Part shown: in pieces, positions 34,383-44,804 of the stretch
Layout: every line of letters begins with the position of its first letter
How positions within the stretch are numbered: the stretch's first letter is position 1
DNA from: Pseudolactococcus plantarum
GTDB taxonomy: Bacteria; Bacillota; Bacilli; Lactobacillales; Streptococcaceae
Direction of reading: 5' to 3'
Length of the DNA: 64,000 bases
Assembly: GCF_002441715.1 (NCBI RefSeq)
Contig: NZ_JXJX01000006.1
Coordinates: forward strand, 97,571-161,570
Made by a program: the position numbers and the translations under genes
Notes under the pieces: model-generated
What the model was told of the DNA's origin: nothing
The model's input: only the letters and a program-made list of their open reading frames with translations
Database searches by the model: none

Positions 34383-36332
34383 ATGAAAATTCAGGATTTA
34401 TTACAAAAAAATGCGATGATTCTCTCGCTTTCTGCAACTGATAAAGCTGGTGCCATTACAGAAATGGTCCAAAAATTAGTAGATACAGGGTATGTGACTG
34501 ATTTTGAACAGTTTAAAGCTGGTATCTTAGCTAGAGAGGCACTAACGTCAACTGGTCTTGGTGAAGGTATCGCGATGCCTCACAGCAAAAATAGTGCTGT
34601 AAAAGAAGCTGTTGTACTCTTTGCTAAAAAACCAGGTGGTCTTGACTATGAATCATTAGATGGTCAACCAACTGATTTATTCTTTATGATTGCTGCACCA
34701 GAAGGTGCTAATGATACACATTTGGCAGCTCTTGCAGAACTTTCTCAGTATCTCATGAAAGATGGCTTTGCAGATGCACTTCGTACAAAAAATACACCTG
34801 ATGAAGTGTTAGCAGCGTTTAATTCAGCAGAATCTGAAAAAACTGAAGAAGTGGTTGAACCAGTTAAAGCTGATCAAGACTTTGTCGTTGCTGTTACTGC
34901 TTGTACAACAGGTATCGCACACACTTACATGGCTGAAGAAGCTTTGAAAAAACAAGCCAAAGAGATGGGCGTTGCGATTAAAGTTGAAACAAATGGTGCA
35001 TCTGGTGTAGGTAATCGCCTAACAGCAGAAGATATTCAAAAAGCAAAAGGTGTTATCATTGCTGCTGATAAAGCCGTAGAAATGGAACGTTTCGATGGTA
35101 AACCATTGATTGCAAAACCAGTTGCAGCGGGTATCCGTGAGCCTGAAAACTTGATTAACCAAGCTGTTTCTGGTAACTTACCACTATATAAAGCAACAGG
35201 TGAAAGCAGTGAAGAAGCTTCTGAAGCTAAACTAAGTCTTGGTAAAGCCTTCTACAAACACCTTATGAGTGGTGTATCAAGTATGTTACCATTTGTTATC
35301 GGTGGTGGTATTGCAATTGCGATTGCATTCTTGATTGATAACGGTATGGGTGTACCTAAAGATCAGCTACATAATCTTGGTAGTTACCATGAACTTGCTT
35401 CTACCTTCAAACAATTAGGTGGTGCAGCATTTGGCTTCATGTTACCGGTCTTGGCTGGTTATATCGCCTACTCTATTGCTGAAAAACCAGGTTTGGTAGC
35501 AGGTTTTGTTGCTGGTGCAATTGCTTCAAATGGCTTAGCGTTTGGTAAAGTACCATTTGCTAGTGGTGGTGAAAAGACTCTTGCGCTTGCTGGTGTACCG
35601 TCAGGTTTCCTAGGCGCACTTGTTGGTGGTTTCTTAGCTGGTGGTGTTATCCTTGTTTTAAGAAAAATCTTTGCAAATGTACCACGTTCACTTAATGGTA
35701 TTATCTCTATTCTAGTTTACCCAGTACTTGGTGTATTGATCACAGGTTTCCTTATGTTATTTGTGAACATTCCAATGGCAGCGATCAACAGTGGTCTTAC
35801 AAGCTTCCTAAATAGTCTTTCAGGTGCGAATGCAGTTGTCTTAGGTGCTATTCTTGGTGGTATGATGGCGATCGATATGGGTGGACCATTTAACAAAACA
35901 GCTTATGTATTTGGTACTGGTACACTTGCAGCAACAGTAGCGAGCGGTGGATCTATCGTGATGGCATCTGTTATGGCAGGTGGTATGGTACCACCTCTTG
36001 CAGTATTCGTTGCAACTTTACTTTTCAAAAATAAATTTACTAAAGAAGAGCAAAACTCTGGTTTAACAAATATTGTAATGGGTCTATCATTTATTACTGA
36101 GGGTGCAATTCCTTTCGGTGCTGCTGACCCTGCACGTGCTATTCCATCATTTGTAATTGGTTCAGCTATCACAGGTGGTCTTGTTGGTGCGCTTGGTATT
36201 AAACTAATGGCACCTCATGGTGGTATCTTCGTTATCGCCTTGACAAGTAACCCAGTGATGTACATCGTTGCGGTTGTCATTGGTGCAATCATCTCAGGTG
36301 TGATCTTTGGTAGCTTACGTAAAGCTAAATAA
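34383..36332 (+). CDS. fruA: Fructose-specific PTS enzyme IIABC
   Basis: Takes up fructose and phosphorylates it at C1. 649 residues, three domains in one chain: EIIA (residues about 1-150) with the active His in GIAMPHSKN; EIIB (about 165-265) with the active Cys in VTACTTGIAHTYMAEEAL; and EIIC (about 295-645) with some ten membrane spans, including GGGIAIAIAF, EKPGLVAGFVAG and ITEGAIPFGAADP. The linker after EIIA is acidic. It completes the fru operon and ends at a strong terminator. Confidence 0.96.
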   Translation: MKIQDLLQKNAMILSLSATDKAGAITEMVQKLVDTGYVTDFEQFKAGILAREALTSTGLGEGIAMPHSKNSAVKEAVVLFAKKPGGLDYESLDGQPTDLFFMIAAPEGANDTHLAALAELSQYLMKDGFADALRTKNTPDEVLAAFNSAESEKTEEVVEPVKADQDFVVAVTACTTGIAHTYMAEEALKKQAKEMGVAIKVETNGASGVGNRLTAEDIQKAKGVIIAADKAVEMERFDGKPLIAKPVAAGIREPENLINQAVSGNLPLYKATGESSEEASEAKLSLGKAFYKHLMSGVSSMLPFVIGGGIAIAIAFLIDNGMGVPKDQLHNLGSYHELASTFKQLGGAAFGFMLPVLAGYIAYSIAEKPGLVAGFVAGAIASNGLAFGKVPFASGGEKTLALAGVPSGFLGALVGGFLAGGVILVLRKIFANVPRSLNGIISILVYPVLGVLITGFLMLFVNIPMAAINSGLTSFLNSLSGANAVVLGAILGGMMAIDMGGPFNKTAYVFGTGTLAATVASGGSIVMASVMAGGMVPPLAVFVATLLFKNKFTKEEQNSGLTNIVMGLSFITEGAIPFGAADPARAIPSFVIGSAITGGLVGALGIKLMAPHGGIFVIALTSNPVMYIVAVVIGAIISGVIFGSLRKAK

Positions 36333-36346
36333 ATCAACTGATAGAT

Positions 36347-36381
36347 TAAAAAAAAGAACGTCGATGAGACGTTCTTTTTTT
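36347..36381. terminator. Two-way terminator between fruA and aspA
   Basis: Stem 36348-36362 with 36368-36381, loop GATGA, A-run and T-run on the sides. It reaches the aspA stop codon. Confidence 0.9.
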
Positions 36382-36382
36382 A

Positions 36383-37786
36383 TCAGATAGCCATCTTATC
36401 AGGATTTGATATCAGTGAATCGATACTAAATAAATGCTCAAGTTGCGCAACCGGTAAAAGTTTATATTTAAAAGCTAAATCGCGTACAGAGCATCTTTTC
36501 TGACGTGCTTCTTTGATCAAGTTGGCTGCAGTAGCATACGATAGATATGGCGTAAGTGCTGTAATCATGATATCGCTATGCATCACACTTTCAAGGCAGT
36601 AACTCTCGTTAGCTGTTATATCTTGTATGGCATTTATTGACAAAGTTTGTATTGCGTTGGTCAGTAAGTCGATAGATGATAAGATATTTTGGAATAAAAT
36701 AGGTTCAAAAGCATTTAATTCTAGTTGCCCGCTCTCAACAGCAAAAGTTGCAGTGAGATCGTTTCCTATCACTTGAAAGGCCACTTGTGAGACGACTTCT
36801 GGAATGACCGGATTGATTTTGCCAGGCATGATGGAAGAGCCGACTTGTTTAGCGGGTAATTGGATTTCTGTAAATCCTGCTTGGGGGCCACTTGACATCA
36901 GTCTTAAATCATTTGATAGCTTAGAGATGGTTGTAGCGATGCCTTTTAAGCGACTTGATACCTGCATAAAACTATCGAGGTTTTGTGTCGCATCTATTAA
37001 ATCCTCTGCTTGTTTTAGTGGTGTGAAAAAAGATTGATTTAACGTAGGAACAACTTGAGTTAAGTAGTATTGAGAGGCGTTCATACTGGTACCAATAGCG
37101 GTACCTCCTAAGTTAACAGTCGTGAGTTCTGACTTGATCGCGATGATACGCTGATATTCACGCTCAATCACTTGTTGATAAGCACCAAAAGATCTACCGA
37201 GTGATGTTGGTAAAGCATCTTGTAATTGGGTACGTCCAACTTTTAGGACATCTTTGAATTCGAGAGATTTTTGTTTAAGGGTTTTAGAGAGCAGTTGTAG
37301 TGCATTTTCTAACCCTAGTAATAATTCCAGAATGGCCATTTTTCCTGCAGTTGGGAAGACGTCATTTGTGGATTGAGAGCGGTTGACGTGATCGTTAGGA
37401 TTGATACAGGTGTAGTTACCGAGTGGTTCCCCTAATATCTCAAGTGATCGGTTTGCAATGACTTCGTTCACGTTCATATTGGCAGAGGTACCGGCACCAC
37501 CCTGTATGGCATCTATGATAAATTGGTTTGCTAATTTTCCTGCCAAAATATCATTACAAGCTGCTATTATAGCGTTTGCTTTGCGGTCGTCTAATTCGTT
37601 ATTTTGCTGATGTACAATTGCTGCAGCTTTCTTTATTTTTACCATATTCTTAATGAGTAGAGGGTGGAGTGTTTGTTGACTGATTTTAAAGTTTTCACTG
37701 GCTCTTTGGGTATGAATGCCATAGTAAGCATCCGCAGGAAGGGTTCTTGTGCCTAAGCTATCTTTTTCAATCCTCGTCATGTCCAT
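36383..37786 (-). CDS. aspA: Aspartate ammonia-lyase
   Basis: Splits aspartate to fumarate and ammonia. 467 residues of the aspartase/fumarase class II family. Seen: AGTSANMNVNEVIANRSLE, NDHVNRSQSTNDVFPTA, GRTQLQDALPTSLGRSFGAY and the signature GSSIMPGKINPVIPEVV. Aspartase rather than fumarase is favoured by the LQDA-x-P and the early GIHTQRASENF stretches; a fumarase role is not fully excluded. AAGGAGAC stands before the ATG; a second Met two codons on is possible. An Lrp-type regulator is divergent, which fits amino-acid control. Likely promoter on the minus strand: TTGTCT, 17 bp, TAAGAT (37856-37828). Confidence 0.88.
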   Translation of the reverse strand: MDMTRIEKDSLGTRTLPADAYYGIHTQRASENFKISQQTLHPLLIKNMVKIKKAAAIVHQQNNELDDRKANAIIAACNDILAGKLANQFIIDAIQGGAGTSANMNVNEVIANRSLEILGEPLGNYTCINPNDHVNRSQSTNDVFPTAGKMAILELLLGLENALQLLSKTLKQKSLEFKDVLKVGRTQLQDALPTSLGRSFGAYQQVIEREYQRIIAIKSELTTVNLGGTAIGTSMNASQYYLTQVVPTLNQSFFTPLKQAEDLIDATQNLDSFMQVSSRLKGIATTISKLSNDLRLMSSGPQAGFTEIQLPAKQVGSSIMPGKINPVIPEVVSQVAFQVIGNDLTATFAVESGQLELNAFEPILFQNILSSIDLLTNAIQTLSINAIQDITANESYCLESVMHSDIMITALTPYLSYATAANLIKEARQKRCSVRDLAFKYKLLPVAQLEHLFSIDSLISNPDKMAI

Positions 37787-37941
37787 TTAGTCTCCTTGTT
37801 GTATATGCGTATTTGATTAATAAAGAAATCTTACCATATCAGTATCTTACAGACAATAGATTAAGTAACATAGCGAAATAAATGCTATATGTAGTGATTT
37901 TTGCTTAATTAAAGAAAGTTTTCTTAGCATGTGCTATGATA

Positions 37942-37971
37942 TAGTTAAGTCATGATGTAATCACTTAATTA
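37942..37971. promoter_or_regulatory. Palindrome before the Lrp gene
   Basis: TAGTTAAGT (37942-37950) and ACTTAATTA (37963-37971), one mismatch, 12 bases apart. It lies between a -10-like TGC-TATGAT (37935-37940) and the gene, so it is a candidate self-regulation site that could also act on divergent aspA. Confidence 0.5.
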
Positions 37972-37989
37972 GATAAAAGAGGAGTTTAT

Positions 37990-38424
37990 ATGGATGATAT
38001 CGATAAAACACTGATAAATTTGCTACAGAAACAAGGTCGTATCCCTTTGAAGAAACTTGCTGAAGCTTGCTTTATTTCTTCTCCAGCAGCATCTGCTAGA
38101 CTGCAACGCTTAGAAAAACAAGGCATTATTTGTGGGTATCAAGGTATTTTAGACTATAAAAAAATAGGCTATCATATTAAGGCATATGTGAGTTTAGAGG
38201 TTAAGCCGGCAGATAAGCTTTCTTTTTATCCATTTATCAAGAGCTGTCCTAATGTTTTGGAGTGTGATTGTGTTACCGGTCCTTATTCTATGTTATTGAA
38301 GGTCGTTTTTCCAAGTACTGATGAATTAGACAATTTTATTGGTTTATTACAAAAATATGGTCATACACAAACACAAATTGTCTTTTCAACACCTGTTGCA
38401 TCACGTGGACTCAGACAAGAGTGA
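37990..38424 (+). CDS. Lrp/AsnC-family regulator
   Basis: 144 residues. The N-terminal helix-turn-helix (residues about 2-50) reads DIDKTLINLLQKQGRIPLKKLAEACFISSPAASARLQRLEKQGII. The C-terminal half is the RAM ligand-binding domain (YVSLEVKPADK, CPNVLECDCVTGPYSMLLKVVF). Such proteins form octamers and respond to amino acids. Its position divergent from aspA suggests that aspartase is among its targets; that is inference. RBS AGAGGAG precedes the ATG. Confidence 0.9.
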   Translation: MDDIDKTLINLLQKQGRIPLKKLAEACFISSPAASARLQRLEKQGIICGYQGILDYKKIGYHIKAYVSLEVKPADKLSFYPFIKSCPNVLECDCVTGPYSMLLKVVFPSTDELDNFIGLLQKYGHTQTQIVFSTPVASRGLRQE

Positions 38425-38458
38425 AAAGATGAGATACTTGCAGCTCAGTAGTTCAATC

Positions 38459-38496
38459 ATAAAAAAACTTGAAGATGACTTATCTTCAAGTTTTTA
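38459..38496. terminator. Two-way terminator between the Lrp gene and lysS
   Basis: AAAAACTTGAAGAT pairs with ATCTTCAAGTTTTT around GACTT. Confidence 0.9.
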
Positions 38497-38512
38497 ATTT
38501 ATTTTTATTGAC

Positions 38513-40036
<1,524 letters not shown>

Positions 40037-40142
40037 TTACCATATTACCACGTGTTTGTGTAGCTATCAATGCGTAAATGATGATCATCTGAATAAAAAT
40101 ATTAAAGTGTCTGTAACAAACTTTCGGATAAACTTGCCGATG

Positions 40143-40181
40143 AAAAAGGCCTCCCTATTTGTGCAAAGAGAGACCTTTTAT
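40143..40181. terminator. Terminator behind the alpha/beta hydrolase gene
   Basis: Arms 40144-40153 and 40170-40179 pair over 10 bp (one wobble on the minus strand), flanked by A/T runs. Confidence 0.72.
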
Positions 40182-40197
40182 GCAAAATGAATTGGTA

Positions 40198-41118
40198 TCA
40201 ATATTTGGCGAAAAACTCTGATATTTTGGCATAATAGCCAGCTTTATCGGTTGTTAAAGATTGTGAATGTTTAGCATGTTTAACAATCCAGAGCATTTTA
40301 GGCCCTTTTGTTGCTGCATAATTATCGTGAACCATAGCAGTTGGCACGAAATCATCAGCATCCCCATGTATAAATAATGTTGGAAGCTTATTGTGTGATA
40401 ATGCAACGAGCGAGCTTGCTTCTGGACTGCCATAAGTAAAACCGGCACTTAGTTTAGAGATGGCAGATACTTCATATAAAATCGGAAAAGCTGGCAAGCC
40501 ATACATGCTTTTAGCTTGATAACGTAATTCATCCCATACAGAACTATAGCCGCAGTCTTCAATGATGCGTTTCACATTTTTAGGTAAGTCTTGTCCTGAA
40601 GCCATCATCACTGTGGCAGCTCCCATAGAAAGACCAAAATAGGTAATCTCAGAGTTGGCATTTTGTTTGACGAGACGCTCTGTCCATTTAATCAAATCAC
40701 GACTATCAGTTACCCCATAACCAATTAACTTGCCTTCTGAGGCGCCATGCGCACGATTATCAGGCATGAGGACATTATAGCCCAACTTATGAAATAACAT
40801 CCCGTAAGCAGCCATCTCTTCTTTTTTAGCATTAAATCCATGAACGACAATCACAGTTTTATTTGTTGTTTTTTCAGCTGGTACATACCAAGCCGTCAAC
40901 TTTAAGTTATCGTTAGTTAATGTCAACGTCTCTTTATTAAGGTTAAGAAACTCTTTTTCATCTTGGTAAATAGGAGATGATGTTGGAGTATTACTTTCAT
41001 TAATAAAGGACTTAGGGCCTCGGACTTGGGCTACTTTGAAAAAATAAAGACTTGCAGCAATCGATATGACAATGAGTATAATGATAAAAAATAGACATAA
41101 TTTTAATAGTAGTTTCAT
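40198..41118 (-). CDS. Membrane-anchored alpha/beta hydrolase
   Basis: 306 residues. One N-terminal membrane span (about residues 5-25) holds the enzyme at the membrane, most likely with the domain outside. The alpha/beta hydrolase fold shows VVHGFNAKKEEM (oxyanion region), nucleophile Ser164 in YFGLSMGAAT, acid Asp255 or Asp256 in FIHGDADDFVPT and His284 in KHAKHS. It belongs to the serine hydrolases related to cinnamoyl esterases and YqkD; the substrate is unknown. The ATG is directly preceded by AGGA, and TATAAT on the minus strand (41130-41125) ends six bases before the ATG, so the message is probably leaderless. Confidence 0.85.
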   Translation of the reverse strand: MKLLLKLCLFFIIILIVISIAASLYFFKVAQVRGPKSFINESNTPTSSPIYQDEKEFLNLNKETLTLTNDNLKLTAWYVPAEKTTNKTVIVVHGFNAKKEEMAAYGMLFHKLGYNVLMPDNRAHGASEGKLIGYGVTDSRDLIKWTERLVKQNANSEITYFGLSMGAATVMMASGQDLPKNVKRIIEDCGYSSVWDELRYQAKSMYGLPAFPILYEVSAISKLSAGFTYGSPEASSLVALSHNKLPTLFIHGDADDFVPTAMVHDNYAATKGPKMLWIVKHAKHSQSLTTDKAGYYAKISEFFAKY

Positions 41119-41124
41119 TCCTAT

Positions 41125-41133
41125 ATTATAACA
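41125..41133 (-). promoter_or_regulatory. Extended -10 of the hydrolase gene, six bases from the ATG
   Basis: TGT-TATAAT on the minus strand; no good -35 seen. Confidence 0.62.
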
Positions 41134-41331
41134 AATTTTTTGACAAATCCACCTAATATGACCATGATTTTTGTCACATCTATCATTTTCATGGGAATGA
41201 ACCAGAAGGTCACCAGTTTAAAAAAGTTAAACTAGTTATAAATAACATCAGTTGACTTCATATCATATGCTGAGAAGATCAGGCATATTTTATAATTTTT
41301 GCCTAAAAACTGAAGGAAAAGATAGATGATT

Positions 41332-41584
41332 GAAATGCCTTTTATTTAGAGACGTGTGCGCCATCATCATAAGTGTGAGTTTCATCTTAATGCAAGTCTA
41401 TTTAAATTTGAAAATACCACAGTACATCGATTAAGGAAAATGAATGGTGTTTTTGCGTATGCTGGTCTTACTTGTAGTGATGGAAGATGATGAGATTATA
41501 GAAAGAGGTGATCAGGATACCTTGATGGCTGAAAACAGTTTTTATACTGACTTATATCACTCGCAATTTGAAATTGTGACTTAA
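41332..41584 (+). pseudogene. ABC exporter remnant (both ends, middle lost)
   Basis: From 41332 one frame reads CLLFRDVCAIIISVSFILMQVYLNLKIPQYID and stops; this is the first membrane helix of a bacterial ABC exporter, with the typical D-L-K-I-P-x-Y-M end. About 20 bases later another frame (41444-41584) reads LVVMEDDEIIERGDQDTLM, then FYTDLYHSQFEIVT and a stop, the last ~40 residues of the nucleotide-binding domain of the same kind of exporter. In between, only HRL recalls the H-loop. About 500 residues are missing. The other part of the 41119-42152 gap is the M-box region. Confidence 0.68.
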
Positions 41585-41662
41585 GGGGTTGCAAAACAGT
41601 TAACCGATAACAAGTATGCTTGTTGAGTGTTTCGCTTAATTAAAAAAAATATAACAGACCCC

Positions 41663-41691
41663 TTTACAAGTGTTCTGCTTTGCGTTACAAT
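41663..41691 (+). promoter_or_regulatory. Promoter of the M-box/mgtA unit
   Basis: TTTACA (41663-41668), 17-bp spacer, TACAAT (41686-41691). Confidence 0.72.
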
Positions 41692-41718
41692 AAGTTTGTA
41701 AAAAAAATAAAATAATCA

Positions 41719-41868
41719 TTGTTAGATGAGGCTCCTATACTGGAAATATGCTACTGCCGCGAAATGTCGAGAGACGCCAAGCTGGTCAAACAAAATAAAT
41801 CGTGAAGGTTTATTTCAACGTAGCTAGAAAATTTTCTTACGCCGTATAGTGCTAAAGTTCAACGATAG
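41719..41868 (+). ncRNA. M-box (ykoK) magnesium riboswitch
   Basis: The Mg2+-sensing leader. Conserved blocks in order: GTTAGATGAGGCTCCTATA at the 5' end, GCTACTGCC, ATGTCGAGAGACGCCAA, the variable P-loop with TCAAACA, then CGTAGCTAGAA, ACGCCGTATAGTGCTAAAG and TTCAACGATAG. It stands between a promoter and an intrinsic terminator, and mgtA is the next gene. When Mg2+ is plentiful the aptamer should favour the terminator and shut mgtA off. Recognised by eye from the family consensus. Confidence 0.9.
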
Positions 41869-41888
41869 GCTAATATGCACTGATAACT

Positions 41889-41944
41889 AAAAAGGAATCA
41901 GGTGCATCAACTTATTGTTGGTGTGCTGGATTCCTTTTATTTTG
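41889..41944 (+). terminator. Riboswitch expression-platform terminator
   Basis: AAAAGGAATC (41890-41899) pairs with GATTCCTTTT (41929-41938). Inside, GTGCATCAAC pairs with GTTGGTGTGC through wobbles. A T-rich tail follows. Confidence 0.85.
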
Positions 41945-41998
41945 CATGAAAAGCTTGCTAAATAAGCAGTCGTTGCTTAATATCTTTTCATGCAAAAT
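41939..41998. repeat. 15-bp inverted repeat behind the riboswitch terminator
   Basis: Perfect arms at 41939-41953 and 41984-41998, with a nested TAAGCA/TGCTTA hairpin. The left arm begins in the T-tail of the terminator. No T-run behind it. Confidence 0.82.
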
Positions 41999-42152
41999 AA
42001 AGTGATCAGCTCATCCAGCTAATTTCTTAACCTTTAAGACAATGATGCAAGGAAAGAAAATACGTTAACAGGTCATACGCTCATCGCTTTACCCGGTTGT
42101 AACTGTGGAGAGTAGATGTGTCTGTGTATCGTTAACCGTAAAGAGGTCTAAA

Positions 42153-44726
42153 ATGGAAAAAAAGACAAAAGCATTTGAATTACAAGAGCTTGCGCTAACG
42201 CCAGCACAACAATTATTTGGTACGTTAGCTAGCTCCAAAGATGGTATAACAAGTGCTGAGGCCAAGCAACGCCTAGAGACAGTAGGGATGAATATCGTTG
42301 CGTCACAACAACCAATCCCTGCTTGGAAGATCTGGGTCAATGCACTCAAAGATCCCTTTGTGATTGTTTTGATATTTTTAGCATTAGTATCTGTCTTGAC
42401 AAATGATTATGAAGCTGCGATCGTGATGAGTTTGATGGTGATTTGTTCAGTTTCAATCAGTTTTTATCAAGAATACGCAAGCCAAAAAACCAGTATTAAT
42501 TTACGAGAAATGATTGAAAATACTGCAGCAGTCATTCGGGATGGTGAGCGTCAAAAAATTCCGATGGATGAGGTTGTACCTGGTGATATCGTCAAGTTAC
42601 ATACAGGAGATATGATTCCAGCAGATGGGATATTGCTCGCATCTAATGATTTATTTATTAATCAAAGTTCTCTAACTGGAGAGTCTTTGCCAGTTGAAAA
42701 GTTCCCAATCGTCGCAGAAACGAGAGCAGACTATTTGGATAAAGCTGCTGTTGATCTGCCAAATCTTTTATTCATGGGGACAGATGTCTTGAGTGGTCAA
42801 GGTGATATTCTGATTTTGAAAACTGGTCAAGCAACATTTTTTGGTGATATTGCCCAAAGTGCAACAGGTAGCAAGGGTGATACAGCTTTTGAAGTTGGCT
42901 TAAAAAAGGTTAGTGGTCTATTATTAAAAATGATAGCCGTACTATTTCCAGTTGTTTTTGTTTTGAATGTCATCACAAAACATGATGTTAGTAATGCCTT
43001 TTTCTTTGCTATTGCGGTTGCAGTTGGGTTAACACCTGAAATGCTACCAATGATTGTGAATTCAAATTTAGCTAAAGGTGCGCAAAAACTTGCTAAAGAA
43101 AAAGTTATTGTCAAAAAATTATCAGCCATCCAAAACTTAGGTGCAATGGATATTCTCTGTACAGATAAAACAGGGACAATTACAGAAGATCGTGTTGTCT
43201 TGATGCATTATGTTGGCCCTTTTGGTGATGAGAGTGAGAATGTGTTGAATTATGCCTTTCTCAATTCTAAATATCAAACAGGCTGGCGTAATTTAATGGA
43301 TGTCGCGGTACTTGATTATTTTGCTAAAAATAAAAAAGTACTCCCTTTTGGTGAAGTCAGTAAAATAGATGAGATTCCATTTGATTTTTCTAGACGCCGT
43401 TTATCAGTCGCTTTAGCATTAGGTGACGAGCGTGTGATGATCACTAAGGGTGCTGTTGAAGAAATGGCAGAAGTGTGTGATTCTGTTCTTGTCAATGGTG
43501 AAAAATTAGCTTTAACTGATGCGTTAGTTGAACAAATGAAAGCTGTTAATAAACGCATGAATCAAGATGGCATGCGCGTGATTACAGTCGCTAAAAAAAC
43601 GATTGATACAGATACGATAGAGAAATCTGACGAAAAGAACTTAACAATTTTAGGGTTTATAGGATTTTTAGACCCTGCTAAAAAATCTGCTATTACAGCA
43701 ATCTCTTCTTTGCAACAGCACGGTGTAACTGTTAAAGTCTTAACAGGAGATAACGCGATTGTTGCGCAAAAAGTTTGTGCAGATGTAGGGATTGACGCGA
43801 GTGATTATCTATTAGGTACTGATATTGATGAGATGTTGGACGATGAATTAACAGCTAAGGCTGAAGACATCCATCTATTTGCCAAACTGAACCCGATGCA
43901 AAAAGAGCGTGTGATTAGCTTGCTCAAGAAAAAAGGTCACACGGTAGGGTTTATGGGAGATGGGATTAATGATGCACCTTCTTTAAGATCTGCAGATGTA
44001 GGGATATCGGTTGATACAGCAGCCGATATCACCAAAGATGCCAGCACGATTATCTTATTAGAAAAAAGCTTGCAAGTCTTAGAAATCGGTGTGCAAGAAG
44101 GCCGAAGTGTCTTTGTTAATATGATGAAATATATTAAAATCACCTTGAGTTCAAACTTTGGGAATGTCTTCTCTATTTTGATTGCTAGTGTATTTCTGCC
44201 ATTTCTACCGATGTTATCAATGCAATTATTAGTCCAAAATTTGGTCTACGATGTTGCGCAATTAGCGATTCCATGGGATCATGTAGATAAAGAAGAAATT
44301 GAAAAACCTGTTACTTGGAACATGAATAATATGTTTAGATTTACAGTGTTGATTGGTCCTGTCAGCTCTATTTTTGATGTGTTAACATTTATCATTCTTT
44401 ATTTTGGCTTCCACTATAACACAGTTGCCAGTCAAGGTAATTTTCAAAGTGGTTGGTTCGCAGTTGGGTTAATCACACAAACCCTCGCATTCCATGTGTT
44501 ACGTACTAAAAAGTTACCGTTTGTCAAAAGTTTTGCCAGCTTACCAGTATGTTTAACAACCATTGGTGTATTTATCGTAGGTGGGATTTTGAGTTTAAGC
44601 GAAATGGGCCATTACTTCAAGCTGGAATTGCTACCGATTCATTACTGGTTAATTTTTCCGCTTATCGTGATCGGATATTTAATCACGTTACAATTTGCTA
44701 AGACAATTTACCAAAAAAATATCTAA
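42153..44726 (+). CDS. mgtA: Magnesium-translocating P-type ATPase
   Basis: Imports Mg2+ with ATP. 857 residues from the ATG at 42153 with AGAGG before it; the frame is open 16 codons further but without conserved sequence. Seen: N-terminal cation ATPase domain, TM pair near residue 65-115, actuator loop (VVPGDIVKLHTGDMIPADG, QSSLTGESLPVEK), GLTPEMLPMIVNSNLAKGA in TM4, phosphorylation site CTDKTGTITEDRV, KVLTGDN and GFMGDGINDAPSLRSADVGISVD, then six C-terminal spans. The PEMLP motif is that of MgtA/MgtB. Controlled by the M-box upstream. Confidence 0.95.
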   Translation: MEKKTKAFELQELALTPAQQLFGTLASSKDGITSAEAKQRLETVGMNIVASQQPIPAWKIWVNALKDPFVIVLIFLALVSVLTNDYEAAIVMSLMVICSVSISFYQEYASQKTSINLREMIENTAAVIRDGERQKIPMDEVVPGDIVKLHTGDMIPADGILLASNDLFINQSSLTGESLPVEKFPIVAETRADYLDKAAVDLPNLLFMGTDVLSGQGDILILKTGQATFFGDIAQSATGSKGDTAFEVGLKKVSGLLLKMIAVLFPVVFVLNVITKHDVSNAFFFAIAVAVGLTPEMLPMIVNSNLAKGAQKLAKEKVIVKKLSAIQNLGAMDILCTDKTGTITEDRVVLMHYVGPFGDESENVLNYAFLNSKYQTGWRNLMDVAVLDYFAKNKKVLPFGEVSKIDEIPFDFSRRRLSVALALGDERVMITKGAVEEMAEVCDSVLVNGEKLALTDALVEQMKAVNKRMNQDGMRVITVAKKTIDTDTIEKSDEKNLTILGFIGFLDPAKKSAITAISSLQQHGVTVKVLTGDNAIVAQKVCADVGIDASDYLLGTDIDEMLDDELTAKAEDIHLFAKLNPMQKERVISLLKKKGHTVGFMGDGINDAPSLRSADVGISVDTAADITKDASTIILLEKSLQVLEIGVQEGRSVFVNMMKYIKITLSSNFGNVFSILIASVFLPFLPMLSMQLLVQNLVYDVAQLAIPWDHVDKEEIEKPVTWNMNNMFRFTVLIGPVSSIFDVLTFIILYFGFHYNTVASQGNFQSGWFAVGLITQTLAFHVLRTKKLPFVKSFASLPVCLTTIGVFIVGGILSLSEMGHYFKLELLPIHYWLIFPLIVIGYLITLQFAKTIYQKNI

Positions 44727-44742
44727 ATCTTTTTTATCAGAG

Positions 44743-44758
44743 GTAAATTTGATATAAT
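44743..44758 (+). promoter_or_regulatory. ppaC promoter (-10)
   Basis: Extended -10 TGA-TATAAT (TATAAT at 44753-44758) after a T-rich stretch; the -35 is unclear. Confidence 0.55.
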
Positions 44759-44804
44759 TAGCAGTGAAAATAAAATGATTGATTAGAATAAAGAGGAAAA
44801 TAAT

